The notes: generated by a model from the letters alone, not told the origin. 64,000 nucleotides of DNA from Dyella amyloliquefaciens (GCF_004296575.1 NZ_SAYT01000003.1:358577-422576), one strand, 5' to 3'. Positions 24,245-35,330 are shown, counted from the first letter of the stretch. Made by a program: numbers and translations.

Positions 24245-25324
24245 GTGAGTGCGGATGGATCCAAGCGCAAACGACCGGGGGCGAAGGCCGCATCATCGGC
24301 TGCCGGGTCGCCGCCTGCGCGCGTCAGGACGGTCAAGGAAATCGCCGCCGCTGCCAACGTATCGGTGGCGACCGTGTCTCGCGCCTTGCAGCGACCGGAA
24401 ATCGTCAGCGAAGCGACGCGCCTGCACATCCAGGAGGTCGTCAAGCGTTTGGGTTACACACCCAATGCGCTGGCTCGCAACCTTCGCACGGCGCGCACGC
24501 GCCTCGTCGTCGCGTTGCTACCCGACATCACCAATCCCTTCTTCTCCGAAGTGATCCGCGGCATCGAGCAGGTGGCGCACGAAAGCGGCTACTCGGTGCT
24601 GCTGGGCGAAACCCAGAGCAGCCTGGTGCGCGAGCAGGCCTATGCGGACATGGTGGCCGCCCGCCAGGCCGACGGCATCATCACCATGTCCCATCGCGTG
24701 CCGTCGATCCCGATCACGGGTCGGTTGCCCGTGGTCAATGCCTGCGAATACGTGAAGGACAGCCTGATCTCCAGCGTCTATGTCGACAACGTGGCGGCGG
24801 CAGGTGTCGCTGTGGACTATCTGGTGACATTGGGGCATCGCGACATCGCTTTCATCGCGGGACCGCCGGCGAGCCCGATCTGCATCGATCGCGAGCAGGG
24901 TTATCGGCTTGCGCTGGAGCGGGCGAACATCCCGCTCAATCCCGCGTTGACGGCCACCGGCGATTTCTCGATCGAGGCAGGTGAGCGCGCCATCGAGCTA
25001 TTGCTGTCGCAAGGACAGTCGTTCAGCGCAGTGTTCTGCTCCAACGACGAAATGGCGATCGGCGCCATGCGCGCGCTGGCCGCGCGCGGATTGCGCGTGC
25101 CCGAGGATGTCTCGGTGGTCGGCTTCGACGACATCCGCTTCGCGCGCTACATGACGCCCGCGCTGACCACCGTTGCCCAGCCAAAAAATGCGCTGGGGCG
25201 CGAAGCCATGACGATGCTCATCGAGCTGCTCAACGATCCCGAGGTGCCTCCGCGCAAACGCGTGCTGTCGGCCGACCTCGTCGTGCGCGGTTCGGTAGCG
25301 CCGTATTTGCCTCGGCGCAAGTAG
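24245..25324 (+). CDS. LacI-family transcriptional regulator of the keto-sugar operon
   Basis: 359 residues. Helix-turn-helix with hinge at about residues 34-85: VKEIAAAANVSVATVSRALQ and LGYTPNALARNLRTART. The periplasmic-binding-like sensor follows (VVALLPDITNPFFSEVIRGI, VSVVGFDDIRFARYMTPALT). AAGGAGG lies 8 bases before GTG 24245, which decides this start over the ATG at 24227. The gene is divergent from the eight-gene operon, with two matching operators between them, so it is most likely its repressor with a sugar inducer. A 30-residue basic, Ala/Pro-rich extension precedes the HTH. Confidence 0.9.
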   Translation: MSADGSKRKRPGAKAASSAAGSPPARVRTVKEIAAAANVSVATVSRALQRPEIVSEATRLHIQEVVKRLGYTPNALARNLRTARTRLVVALLPDITNPFFSEVIRGIEQVAHESGYSVLLGETQSSLVREQAYADMVAARQADGIITMSHRVPSIPITGRLPVVNACEYVKDSLISSVYVDNVAAAGVAVDYLVTLGHRDIAFIAGPPASPICIDREQGYRLALERANIPLNPALTATGDFSIEAGERAIELLLSQGQSFSAVFCSNDEMAIGAMRALAARGLRVPEDVSVVGFDDIRFARYMTPALTTVAQPKNALGREAMTMLIELLNDPEVPPRKRVLSADLVVRGSVAPYLPRRK

Positions 25325-25537
25325 CACGTCAGTAGAGGCGGGCGCCTTCGCTCACTCGGTGCCCGTTGCGGTGACTCGTTCCCGCGTATCCATGTGTCCC
25401 GATTGACTGAAGAAGCTGCACTCGCCGGCCCGCTATCGGTGCCGCTCCCTTCGCTTGCGCGCATGACAGGCGAGTGTTCGGACGGCTTGCCGATTTTGCC
25501 TAGTCATTTGCCCGTTTTGCGTACGGCGGCATCCGCC

Positions 25538-25978
25538 ATGAAGCATAGAGTTGCGCTGCAAGCCTTGGCGGCGCGCGTTGATTCGTGCGTGCCTGGTTCA
25601 CGGGCGGCGCACGCAGCGGTCGCAAGTGGCTGGTGGCCAGGGAGATTGGCTCAATCGTTGGAGTGCAAAGACGTGAATGCAGGCATCGCTAGGTTCAGGG
25701 CTGTCGCAAACGAAGTCGACGATGTGAATTCGTTGCGTGAGAGGGTGCTCCTGTCCTCCTTCATGGCGCTGGAAGAGCTCTGCCCGCACATTGCTGAAAT
25801 GCTGATCCAGAACCTGGGAAGCCGACGCAAGGCCGCGTTGTGGATGTGCAGGCATCAGTGGGCGCTGGCCGGGCGAAATGGCTATCAGACCCTTGCCGAC
25901 GGCGAAGAGGATCGGCTGCTGGATGTGGTCTACGGATGGGAGGCCGATCTATGCAGCAAGGGCCTGGTTGCCGAGTGA
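25538..25978 (+). CDS. DUF2384 (MbcA/ParS/Xre antitoxin-type) protein, no toxin partner
   Basis: About 146 residues from ATG 25538; the frame is open back to a GTG at 25394, so the start is uncertain and no good ribosome site is seen. The C-terminal half matches the DUF2384 toxin-binding domain: LGSRRKAALWMCRHQWALAG, then GYQTLADGEEDRLLDVVYGWE. In RES-Xre/ParS-type systems this domain caps the toxin, which is normally encoded immediately downstream. Here the next gene is an EAL protein and no RES domain is present, so this is an orphan or has another role. Confidence 0.65.
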   Translation: MKHRVALQALAARVDSCVPGSRAAHAAVASGWWPGRLAQSLECKDVNAGIARFRAVANEVDDVNSLRERVLLSSFMALEELCPHIAEMLIQNLGSRRKAALWMCRHQWALAGRNGYQTLADGEEDRLLDVVYGWEADLCSKGLVAE

Positions 25979-26050
25979 GTCTTGTCGCGAGTCCATCTGA
26001 CGGGTCCGCGTGGACGAGGCAATGGCGATCGAAGAAGTCCGACCCTTGCC

Positions 26051-26899
26051 ATGAATCACCGTGATTCAGCGAGGGATATAGGCGAAGGCAGTCTGGAGGC
26101 CCATTTTCAGCCTCAATATACGGTAGCTGGCGAGTTGGCAGGAGTGGAGGCGCTGGCACGCTGGCGCACGGTCTCCGGCGAGCTGTTGCTTCCCGATGAC
26201 TTTCTTCCGGCCATCCAGCGAGCCGGGTTGTCCCGCGTACTGGCGCAGCGGATGGTTGACCAGGCTGCCTACCTCGCAGTGTGTTGGCGTGCGAAAAATG
26301 GGAGCACGCTTCCCGTGGCCGTGAATGTGGATCCGGGGACCATCATCTCCTCATCGTTCCTTGCCTACCTGGAGATGGCCGTGCGACGGGACAGGATATC
26401 TCCGGATGTTCTGGTCATCGAAGTTCTCGAGGAATCGATGGATGGCCAGGCACGGGAATTGACCAGCCGCCTGCGCAGATTTCGCCGGCGCGGCTATCGG
26501 ATTTCCATTGATGACTTTGGAACGGGAGGGGCGGGACTTCAGCGGTTGCTGGATGTGCCGGCCGACGAGGTCAAGATTCCCGGTTGTTTCGTCAAGGGAG
26601 TTGGCACGGACTGCAGGAAAGCAGCTGTCGTCGAAGGGATGGTGGCGATGGCGGAGCGCATGGGGATGACTGTTGTGCTCGAAGGTGTCGAACGAGCCGA
26701 AGACATGGAGTGGGCAGCACGGTTGCGCGCTCAGATTCGCATGCAGGGCTTTCTTTTGGCGCGCCCCATGCCGATGGATCAGCTGATTCGAAGCAAAGGT
26801 GCCGTCAATGGAGGTGCTCGCCTGGGAAGGGATATGTCCATTGGCTTTCAGGGACGACATGCTTCACAAGTGACCACGCCGTTCGGATCGACCATGTGA
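26051..26899 (+). CDS. EAL-domain c-di-GMP phosphodiesterase, stand-alone
   Basis: 282 residues, essentially one EAL domain. Metal and catalytic residues appear present: E33 in VEALARW, N92 in VNVDPG, E124 in VIEVLEES, D154-D155 in IDDFGTG, K175 in VKIPG, E211 in LEGVE and Q232 in QGFLLARP. The usual KID motif after the DDFGTG strand reads KIP (Pro177 in place of Asp), and loop 6 is DDFGTGGAG, not DDFGTGYSS. It may be active with altered loop 6 or regulatory only. No sensory or membrane part. Start ATG 26051 directly precedes the domain. Confidence 0.85.
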   Translation: MNHRDSARDIGEGSLEAHFQPQYTVAGELAGVEALARWRTVSGELLLPDDFLPAIQRAGLSRVLAQRMVDQAAYLAVCWRAKNGSTLPVAVNVDPGTIISSSFLAYLEMAVRRDRISPDVLVIEVLEESMDGQARELTSRLRRFRRRGYRISIDDFGTGGAGLQRLLDVPADEVKIPGCFVKGVGTDCRKAAVVEGMVAMAERMGMTVVLEGVERAEDMEWAARLRAQIRMQGFLLARPMPMDQLIRSKGAVNGGARLGRDMSIGFQGRHASQVTTPFGSTM

Positions 26900-27100
26900 T
26901 TCGACTGAATTAATTCGGTGTGCCGGATACGTGCACAGCCTCGCCGAATATGCGCAGGGCTCATCCACTTATGCGCATCGCCGCGCCGTGGGCGCGGCTA
27001 ATTTGCCAGCGGGGTGTCAGCACTCATCTCGCTCCGAAGCGAACGATGTCGTCTTCCCCGAACAGATACGCACCCAAGCCGGCGAATCAGCGGAGGAAGC

Positions 27101-27598
27101 ATGCATCTTCAGGTGGAAGGCAGGTCGATGATTCTCCGCGCAACCGAGGAGGACGTCCTTCATGCCCTGGCGTCGCTTCGACGATATGGATCGAGCTCTT
27201 ACGCCGTACTGGCGGACGCTGCGGGTAGCTGCATCCAGGTGGCAGGGGGTGGACAGACCTGCGCCGTCGAGATCAAGGGAATTGCCCCTGGCTACCATCG
27301 CCGGGCCCACAAGGCAAAGCGGCACTTGTCGTATCCACATGGCACGCGACTCGCCTTTGGTGCGGGTGTGCTGGAGCTGTTCAGTGACGAGTGGTTTACG
27401 GTAGACGAGGCAGCCACGCTGTTTCTCGAATTTCACCGCGGCGAATGGCCGCCCACGTCGGCTGCAGGGTGGCGCGATGTATCGGGCGCTCGCAACAGGC
27501 CGCGTTACCAGCGATTATCGGTCGATCCCGTCAGGTCACCCGGGTACTCCTGCGCCGCAACCTCTCGCACGGGCCAGATCTTCTCGGCGCACGCCTGA
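27101..27598 (+). CDS. protein of unknown function
   Basis: 165 residues. GGAGGA lies 3-9 bases before ATG 27101, supporting a real gene. No signal peptide or membrane helix. The ordered part seems to be residues 1-125 (MILRATEEDVLHALASLRRYG, HLSYPHGTRLAFGAGVLELF, EAATLFLEFHRGEWPPTS); the last 40 residues look like low-conservation sequence and may come from a frameshift near the true end. Single gene between the EAL and VOC genes. I do not recognise the family. Confidence 0.55.
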   Translation: MHLQVEGRSMILRATEEDVLHALASLRRYGSSSYAVLADAAGSCIQVAGGGQTCAVEIKGIAPGYHRRAHKAKRHLSYPHGTRLAFGAGVLELFSDEWFTVDEAATLFLEFHRGEWPPTSAAGWRDVSGARNRPRYQRLSVDPVRSPGYSCAATSRTGQIFSAHA

Positions 27599-27736
27599 GG
27601 CAAGCCTGTGTGCGGCGTCTGCAGGAAATCGCAGGCTGCGTGACACAACAGTCTGTGCGATTCATGGGCGAGAGCTTGCTTGTAAATCCGTGGTGCGATG
27701 GTATGAAGGCAATGACACTACTGCCGATGCTTGCCC

Positions 27737-28159
27737 ATGCACGACCTGCCTCCCTTTCATCTCGCCTTTCCCGTGACATCGCTGGCGAATGCCCGGGCGT
27801 TCTATGGTGAATTGCTTGGTTGCCCGGAAGGTCGATCCAGTGACAGCTGGGTAGACTTCGACTTTTACGGGCACCAGATCGTGGCGCACCTCGCGCCGGA
27901 AGAGACGCGCCAGGTCGCAGCGCACGACGTGGATGGCGACGATGTGCCGGTGCGTCACTTCGGCGTGGTGCTGTCGATGCCGGACTGGCAGGTGCTCGCC
28001 GAACGGCTGGAGACGGCAGGGACGCGCTTCGTCGTCGCGCCGCATATCCGTTTCAAGGGCCAGCCGGGCGAGCAGGCCACCATGTTCCTGCTGGACCCCT
28101 GCGGCAACGCGCTGGAGTTCAAGGCGTTCGGGGATCGTTCGCGGCTGTTCGCCAAATGA
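27737..28159 (+). CDS. VOC-superfamily (glyoxalase/dioxygenase-fold) protein
   Basis: 140 residues with two betaalphabetabetabeta modules of the vicinal oxygen chelate fold: [23 protein letters not shown] at the start and [16 protein letters not shown] at the end. Metal-site candidates are His in FHLAF, His in VRHFGVV and Glu in LEFKAF. Function in the family ranges from isomerases to resistance proteins, so no substrate is given. ATG 27737 precedes the fold; its stop overlaps the DUF3820 start by ATGA, so the two are coupled. Confidence 0.85.
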   Translation: MHDLPPFHLAFPVTSLANARAFYGELLGCPEGRSSDSWVDFDFYGHQIVAHLAPEETRQVAAHDVDGDDVPVRHFGVVLSMPDWQVLAERLETAGTRFVVAPHIRFKGQPGEQATMFLLDPCGNALEFKAFGDRSRLFAK

Positions 28160-28386
28160 AGCCGGAAGACCTGAAGCGGCTGGTCACGATCAGGATGCCT
28201 TACGGCAAGTACAAGGGGCACCTGATTGCCGACCTGCCTGGCGCGTACCTGGCATGGTTCGCCCGCAAGGGCTTTCCACCCGGTGACCTGGGCAACTTGC
28301 TGGCACTGGCGCTCGAGCTTGACCACAACGGCTTGAAGTCGCTGCTGGATCCCCTGCGGCAGGGTCGGGGTGCTGGGAAGGCCTGA
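28156..28386 (+). CDS. DUF3820 family small protein
   Basis: 76 residues. The family pattern [33 protein letters not shown] is clear (partly, residues 14-46). A role is not established; related short proteins are thought to resemble parts of exonuclease or replication-linked proteins. Its ATG overlaps the VOC stop codon, an association seen by eye here only once. Confidence 0.85.
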   Translation: MKPEDLKRLVTIRMPYGKYKGHLIADLPGAYLAWFARKGFPPGDLGNLLALALELDHNGLKSLLDPLRQGRGAGKA

Positions 28387-28441
28387 TGGGTCAGGCTGGG
28401 CTATTCGGCAGTGTCCGGCCCGGGGTTGCCTTTAAGTTACG

Positions 28442-28466
28442 TATAATCAATAAGTTGCCGGTTATT
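28442..28466 (+). promoter_or_regulatory. candidate promoter -10 and operator of the atu-type operon
   Basis: A perfect TATAAT (28442-28447) in an AT-rich island is followed at once by the inverted repeat AATAA-N8-TTATT (28449-28466), at the place where a repressor would block transcription start. No good -35 is visible 17 bp upstream. A TetR gene lies at the far end of the operon. Confidence 0.4.
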
Positions 28467-28483
28467 CTTCATCTAATATTGCG

Positions 28484-28509
28484 CCACCTGCGCCGGGTGG
28501 TTATTTATT
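28484..28509 (+). terminator. small hairpin followed by an AT-rich run
   Basis: CCACC (28484-28488) pairs with GGTGG (28496-28500), followed by TTATTTATT. It resembles a weak intrinsic terminator or leader attenuator, but it lies between the candidate promoter and the AtuA start, so its role is unclear. Confidence 0.3.
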
Positions 28510-28561
28510 CAAGCAAATGATTTAGCATTGTCGCGTTCGCCCCTCTGGACAGGCTGCTGAC

Positions 28562-30364
28562 ATGCGGAAGGACACGATTTCCATCGGTGGTGCCAGCGGC
28601 TTCTGGGGTGACAGCGTCACCGGGCCGATGCAGCTGGTTGCCTCGCGCCGCGTGGATTTCCTGGTCTTCGATTACCTGGCCGAACTGACCATGTCGCTGC
28701 TGGCCTCCGCGCGCATGAAGGATCCGGCGTTGGGCTACGCCACCGACTTCGTTGGCGTCGCGATGCGCGCGGTGCTCAAGGACGCGATGGCGCAGGGCAT
28801 TCGCATCATCGCCAATGCGGGCGGCGTGAATCCGCGTGGCTGCGCGTCGGCGTTGCAGGCGCTCGCGGATGAGCTGGGCGTGCAGGTACGCATCGCGGTG
28901 GTGGAAGGCGACGATGTGATGCCGCTGCTGCCCGCGCTGCGCGAAGAAGGCGTGCGCGAACTGCACGGCGAGCGGCCATTGCCCGACAAGGTGGTCAGTG
29001 CGAATGCCTATCTGGGCGCGTTGCCGATCAAGGCAGCGCTGGATGCGGGTGCGCAGGTGGTCATTACCGGCCGCTGCGTCGACAGCGCGGTCACGCTCGG
29101 CGCGCTGATGCATGGCTTCGGATGGGCGACGGACGATTACGATCGCCTCGCGGCCGGCAGCCTCGCCGGGCACATCCTTGAATGTGGTTGCCAGGGAGCA
29201 GGTGGCCTGCATACCGACTGGGAGGCCGTGCCCGACTGGGCGCACAGCGGTTATCCCATCGTCGAGTGCCGTGCCGATGGCGGGTTCACCGTCACCAAGC
29301 CTGACGGTAGCGGCGGCCTGGTGACGCCTGCCGCCGTGGGCGAGCAGATGCTGTACGAGATCGGCGATCCGGCGAGCTATGTGTTGCCCGACGTCGTGTG
29401 TGATTTCACCCAGGTGACGATGACCCAGACTGGCGAGCATCGCGTGGAGGTGCGTGGCGCGCGCGGACGCGCGCCCACGCCTGAGTACAAGGTCAGTGCG
29501 ACCTACGCCGACGGCTATCGCGCCAATGGCCAGCTCACCGTCATCGGTTTCGACGCGGACCGCAAGGCGCACCGTACCGCCGAGGCGATCCTGGAGCGTA
29601 CGCGCGGCCTGTTCCGCAGGCTGGGCCTGCCGGACTACAGCGCCACGCATATAGAGACGCTGGGTTCGGCCTGGCTGTTCGGGCCGCATCAGCCGACGGC
29701 GCCGCACTTCGAGTCGGTGATGTGGCTGGCGGTGGCGCACCCGAACAAGCAGGCGCTGGAGCTGTTTGCCCGCGAGATCGCTCCGGCTGCCACATCGTGG
29801 GCCCCGGGCACGACGGGTGCGGGTGGGCGTCCCAGCGTCGTGCCTGCCATCAAGCAGTTCGCCTTCCTGCTCGACAAGGCGCGACTTCAGCCGCGTGTGA
29901 TGCTGCTGGATGGCGAGACCATCGATGTGGACGTGCCAACCGGCGGTGTGTCCACCGATGCACCCTTGGCGCCTTCTGCGCACGCCGCGCGCGTCACCGT
30001 CTCGGACCTTGACCTTGCCGGCAAAGTCCCGCTCATCGCGCTTGCCTACGCACGCAGCGGTGACAAGGGCGACACGTCCAATATAGGTGTCATCGCGCGT
30101 CGGCCCGAAGACCTCCCGCTGCTGCGAGCACAACTGACTGAAGCGTCGGTCGCCGCCCATCTGGCGCATATGGTGAAGGGGCGCGTCACGCGCTACGAGC
30201 TGCCAGGTATCCATGCGCTGAACTTTGTCTGCGAGCAGGCGCTGGGTGGCGGCGGCATGGCGTCACTGCGTAACGATGCGCTGGGCAAGGGCATGGCGCA
30301 GGTGTTGCTGGCCATGCCGGTACAGGTGCCCGTCGGCCACCCATCGCTGGCGGCGCAGTCGTGA
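28562..30364 (+). CDS. atuA: AtuA family protein (acyclic terpene utilisation, DUF1446)
   Basis: 600 residues. The N-terminal domain (about 1-450) is DUF1446/AtuA, with the opening IGGASGFWGDS, the IIANAGGVNPRGCA motif and ITGRCVDSAVTLGAL. The C-terminal 110 residues are the AtuA-like ferredoxin-fold domain (LAYARSGDKGDTSNIGVIAR). AtuA is needed for citronellol/geraniol degradation in Pseudomonas, but its chemical step is not firmly assigned. Here it leads an operon with a two-subunit acyl-CoA carboxylase and an acyl-CoA dehydrogenase, in the same A-C-D-F order as the Pseudomonas atu genes. Confidence 0.87.
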   Translation: MRKDTISIGGASGFWGDSVTGPMQLVASRRVDFLVFDYLAELTMSLLASARMKDPALGYATDFVGVAMRAVLKDAMAQGIRIIANAGGVNPRGCASALQALADELGVQVRIAVVEGDDVMPLLPALREEGVRELHGERPLPDKVVSANAYLGALPIKAALDAGAQVVITGRCVDSAVTLGALMHGFGWATDDYDRLAAGSLAGHILECGCQGAGGLHTDWEAVPDWAHSGYPIVECRADGGFTVTKPDGSGGLVTPAAVGEQMLYEIGDPASYVLPDVVCDFTQVTMTQTGEHRVEVRGARGRAPTPEYKVSATYADGYRANGQLTVIGFDADRKAHRTAEAILERTRGLFRRLGLPDYSATHIETLGSAWLFGPHQPTAPHFESVMWLAVAHPNKQALELFAREIAPAATSWAPGTTGAGGRPSVVPAIKQFAFLLDKARLQPRVMLLDGETIDVDVPTGGVSTDAPLAPSAHAARVTVSDLDLAGKVPLIALAYARSGDKGDTSNIGVIARRPEDLPLLRAQLTEASVAAHLAHMVKGRVTRYELPGIHALNFVCEQALGGGGMASLRNDALGKGMAQVLLAMPVQVPVGHPSLAAQS

Positions 30365-30475
30365 CCGCTGGCCTGATGCCATCTTCATGCGTCGAAGTCG
30401 GGCGTGGCGCGCTGCATGGCGCCATGTGCCTGGGTTTCGAGGAGCCGGTGATGCCACATTGCAAGGAGGCCACTC

Positions 30476-32095
30476 GTGCCTGTGCTTGAATCCCGCGTCG
30501 TCCCGCAAAGCGATGCCTATCGCCAGAACCTCGCCGCGTTGAGCGGACTCGTCGAACAGTTGCGTGCACTGGAGGCCCGTGCGCGCGACAAGTCGGAACT
30601 GTCCCGTGAACGCTTCGAGCGACGCGGCCAGTTGCTGCCAAGCGATCGACTCGGCCGCCTGCTTGATGCCGGCGCACCCTTTCTCGAGCTGTCCACCCTG
30701 GCCGGTTTCTGTCTGGATCATGCCGATCCGGCGCGCTCGACGCCGGGCGGCGGCCTGATCGCCGGCATCGGCTGGGTGAGCGGCGTGCGCGCGATGATCG
30801 TGGTGGACGATGCGGGCATCGACGCCGGTGCGGTACAGCCCATGGGCATCGAGAAGTTCCAGCGCGCGCAGTGCATCGCGCTTGCGCAGAAATTGCCGTT
30901 CATCCATCTGGTCGAGTCCGCCGGCGCCAACCTGCTGGCGTATCGGGTGGAGACCTTCATCCACGGCGGCAGCGGGTTCTACTGGCTGGCACGGCTGTCA
31001 GCCGCGGGCATTCCGGTGATCAGCGTAGTGCACGGTTCCAGTACGGCGGGCGGCGCCTATATGCCCGGGCTGTCGGACTATGTGGTGATGGTGCGCGACC
31101 GTGCACGCGCCTTCCTGGCGGGCCCGCCGCTGCTCAAGGCCGCTACCGGCGAGATCGCCACCGAGGAAGAGCTGGGTGGCGCCGAGATGCACGCCAGCAT
31201 CTCGGGGCAGGCCGAGTACCTCGCCGAGGACGATGCGGATGCATTGCGCATCACGCGCGAACTGCTCGCGGCACTGGACTGGAATCGCGATGCGCCGTCG
31301 AGCGAACGCACCTACGCACCGCCACGCTTTGCCGAAGAGGAATTGCTCGGCATTGCACTGCCGGATCATCGCAAGCCGCTCGACATGCGCGAAGTGATTG
31401 CGCGCATCGTCGACGGCTCGGATTTCCTCGAGTTCAAGGCGGACTACGGCCCCGCCACGATCACCGGCCACGCCGCCATCTGCGGGATGCGCCTGGGCGT
31501 CATCACCAACAACGGGCCGCTGGATCCGGCGGGGGCCACCAAGGTGGTGCACTTCATCCAGGCCTGCTGCCAGGCGGACATCCCGCTGCTCTACCTGCAG
31601 AACACCACCGGCTTCATCGTCGGCAAGGCCTCGGAGCAGGGCGGCATGATCAAGCACGGATCGAAGATGATCCAGGCCATGGCCAACGCCACCGTGCCGC
31701 GTATCACGGTGCATTGCGGCGCCTCGTTCGGTGCGGGCAACTACGGCATGTCGGGCCGTGGCTTCTTTCCGGATTTCTGCTTCAGCTGGCCCAATGCCAA
31801 AACCGCTGTGATGGGTGCCGAACAGGCGGCCGACACCATGGCCACCGTGATGGCCGCCAGCATGCAGCGCAAGACGCAGTCCGTCGATCATGCGGCCATC
31901 GAGGCGATGCGCGCCAAGGTCATCGACACGTTCGAACGGCAGTCGGATGCCTTCACGCTTTCGGGTCGCCTGCTCGACGACGGCGTGATCGACCCGCGTG
32001 ACACGCGCAAAGTGCTCGCCTGTGTGCTTTCCGTCTGCGAAGAGTCGCGCCGACGCACCCTGCATCCCATCCAGTTCGGCGTCGCGCGCGCCTGA
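30476..32095 (+). CDS. atuC: acyl-CoA carboxylase beta (carboxyltransferase) subunit, AtuC-like
   Basis: 539 residues with both carboxyltransferase halves: oxyanion-hole region STAGGAYMPGLSDY (about 185-200) and in the second half CGASFGAGNYGMSGRGF. The segment SAGANLLAYRVETFIHGG differs from the methylcrotonyl-CoA type, which favours a geranyl-CoA-like or other long-chain substrate. AAGGAGG lies 7 bases before GTG 30476, deciding that start. It works with the biotin-carrying alpha subunit encoded at 33295. Substrate specificity cannot be settled by eye. Confidence 0.87.
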   Translation: MPVLESRVVPQSDAYRQNLAALSGLVEQLRALEARARDKSELSRERFERRGQLLPSDRLGRLLDAGAPFLELSTLAGFCLDHADPARSTPGGGLIAGIGWVSGVRAMIVVDDAGIDAGAVQPMGIEKFQRAQCIALAQKLPFIHLVESAGANLLAYRVETFIHGGSGFYWLARLSAAGIPVISVVHGSSTAGGAYMPGLSDYVVMVRDRARAFLAGPPLLKAATGEIATEEELGGAEMHASISGQAEYLAEDDADALRITRELLAALDWNRDAPSSERTYAPPRFAEEELLGIALPDHRKPLDMREVIARIVDGSDFLEFKADYGPATITGHAAICGMRLGVITNNGPLDPAGATKVVHFIQACCQADIPLLYLQNTTGFIVGKASEQGGMIKHGSKMIQAMANATVPRITVHCGASFGAGNYGMSGRGFFPDFCFSWPNAKTAVMGAEQAADTMATVMAASMQRKTQSVDHAAIEAMRAKVIDTFERQSDAFTLSGRLLDDGVIDPRDTRKVLACVLSVCEESRRRTLHPIQFGVARA

Positions 32096-32133
32096 CCACT
32101 ACCTCCATCAGTCCAGGATCACCGGAGCCAGAC

Positions 32134-33291
32134 ATGCAGTTCAGTCACGAGCACCAGGAGCTGCAGCGCAGCCTCAAGCGCTTCATCGACAGCGAGATCA
32201 ATCCGCACGTCGATGAGTGGGAGGCGGCCGAGATGTTTCCCGCCAAGGCGCTGTTCAAGCAGATGGGCGAGCTGGGTTTCCTCGGCATCGCCAAGCCGAC
32301 GCAGTTCGGCGGCCTGGGCCTGGACTATTCCTATGCGATGGCGATGGCCGAGACGCTGGGCCACATCCATTGCGCCGGCATACCGATGGCGATCGGCGTG
32401 CAGACCGACATGGCCACGCCGGCGCTCGCCCGCTTTGGTTCCGATGAACTGCGCGCACAGTTCCTGGCGCCCGCCATCAGCGGCGATGCGGTGGCCTGCA
32501 TCGGCGTATCGGAGCAGGGTGCCGGCTCGGACGTGGCTGCGATCAGGACGGTGGCCCGCAAGGATGGCGACGACTACGTCATCAACGGCAGCAAGATGTG
32601 GATCACCAACAGCCTCCAGGCGGACTGGATGTGCCTGCTGGCCAATACCTCGGACGACGCCTCGCACAAGAACAAGTCGCTGATCATCGTGCCGATGGAC
32701 AGCAAGGGCGTGTCGGTCGGCCAGAAGATCCGCAAGATCGGCATGAATGCCTCGGATACCGGCCTGATCCACTTCGATGACGTGCGCGTGCCGCAGCGTT
32801 ACCGCATCGGCGACGAGGGCAGGGGCTTCACCTACCAGATGCTGCAGTTCCAGGAGGAGCGCATGTGGGCGGCGGCGAGCAACCTGCAGATGATGACGTC
32901 GTGCATCGACGCCACCGTCGAGTACGCCCGCGAACGCAAGCTGTTTGGTGCCAGCGTGCTCGACAACCAGTGGGTGCACTTCAAGCTGGCCGAGCTCAAG
33001 ACCGAGGTGGAGGCGCTGCGTGCGCTCACCTATCGCGCCTGCGAGCTGTACATCAGCGGCCAGGACGTGACGGAGCTGGCGTCCATGGCCAAGCTGAAGA
33101 CGGGACGCCTGGCCCGCATCATTCCGGATACCTGCCTGCAGTTCTGGGGCGGCATGGGCTACACCTGGGACAACCCGGTATCGCGGTTCTATCGCGATGG
33201 TCGGCTCGGCTCCATCGGTGGCGGTGCGGACGAGGTGATGCTCAGCATCATCTGCAAGTACATGAACACGTTGCCGGGCCGGAAGGACTGA
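32134..33291 (+). CDS. acyl-CoA dehydrogenase (AtuD-like position)
   Basis: 385 residues, usual length for a soluble FAD acyl-CoA dehydrogenase. Family blocks: GFLGIAKPTQFGGLGLDYSY, GVSEQGAGSDVAAIRT, INGSKMWITNS, and the C-terminal FWGGMGYTWDNPVSRFYRD. The gene sits between the carboxylase subunit genes, 38 bp after the beta subunit and 3 bp before the alpha subunit. By analogy with citronellyl-CoA or isovaleryl-CoA dehydrogenases it should form the 2,3-double bond that the carboxylase then needs. Chain-length preference is unknown. Confidence 0.88.
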   Translation: MQFSHEHQELQRSLKRFIDSEINPHVDEWEAAEMFPAKALFKQMGELGFLGIAKPTQFGGLGLDYSYAMAMAETLGHIHCAGIPMAIGVQTDMATPALARFGSDELRAQFLAPAISGDAVACIGVSEQGAGSDVAAIRTVARKDGDDYVINGSKMWITNSLQADWMCLLANTSDDASHKNKSLIIVPMDSKGVSVGQKIRKIGMNASDTGLIHFDDVRVPQRYRIGDEGRGFTYQMLQFQEERMWAAASNLQMMTSCIDATVEYARERKLFGASVLDNQWVHFKLAELKTEVEALRALTYRACELYISGQDVTELASMAKLKTGRLARIIPDTCLQFWGGMGYTWDNPVSRFYRDGRLGSIGGGADEVMLSIICKYMNTLPGRKD

Positions 33292-33294
33292 GCG

Positions 33295-35289
<1,995 letters not shown>

Positions 35290-35330
35290 TCGGCGAAATC
35301 CGATGCGGGGCGATCAGTGGCCTCGCCTCG

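Noticed and set aside
28505..30214. 569-residue open frame on the minus strand opposite atuA
   Set aside because: Low-complexity Arg/His/Gln-rich product, no motif; AtuA is the real gene.
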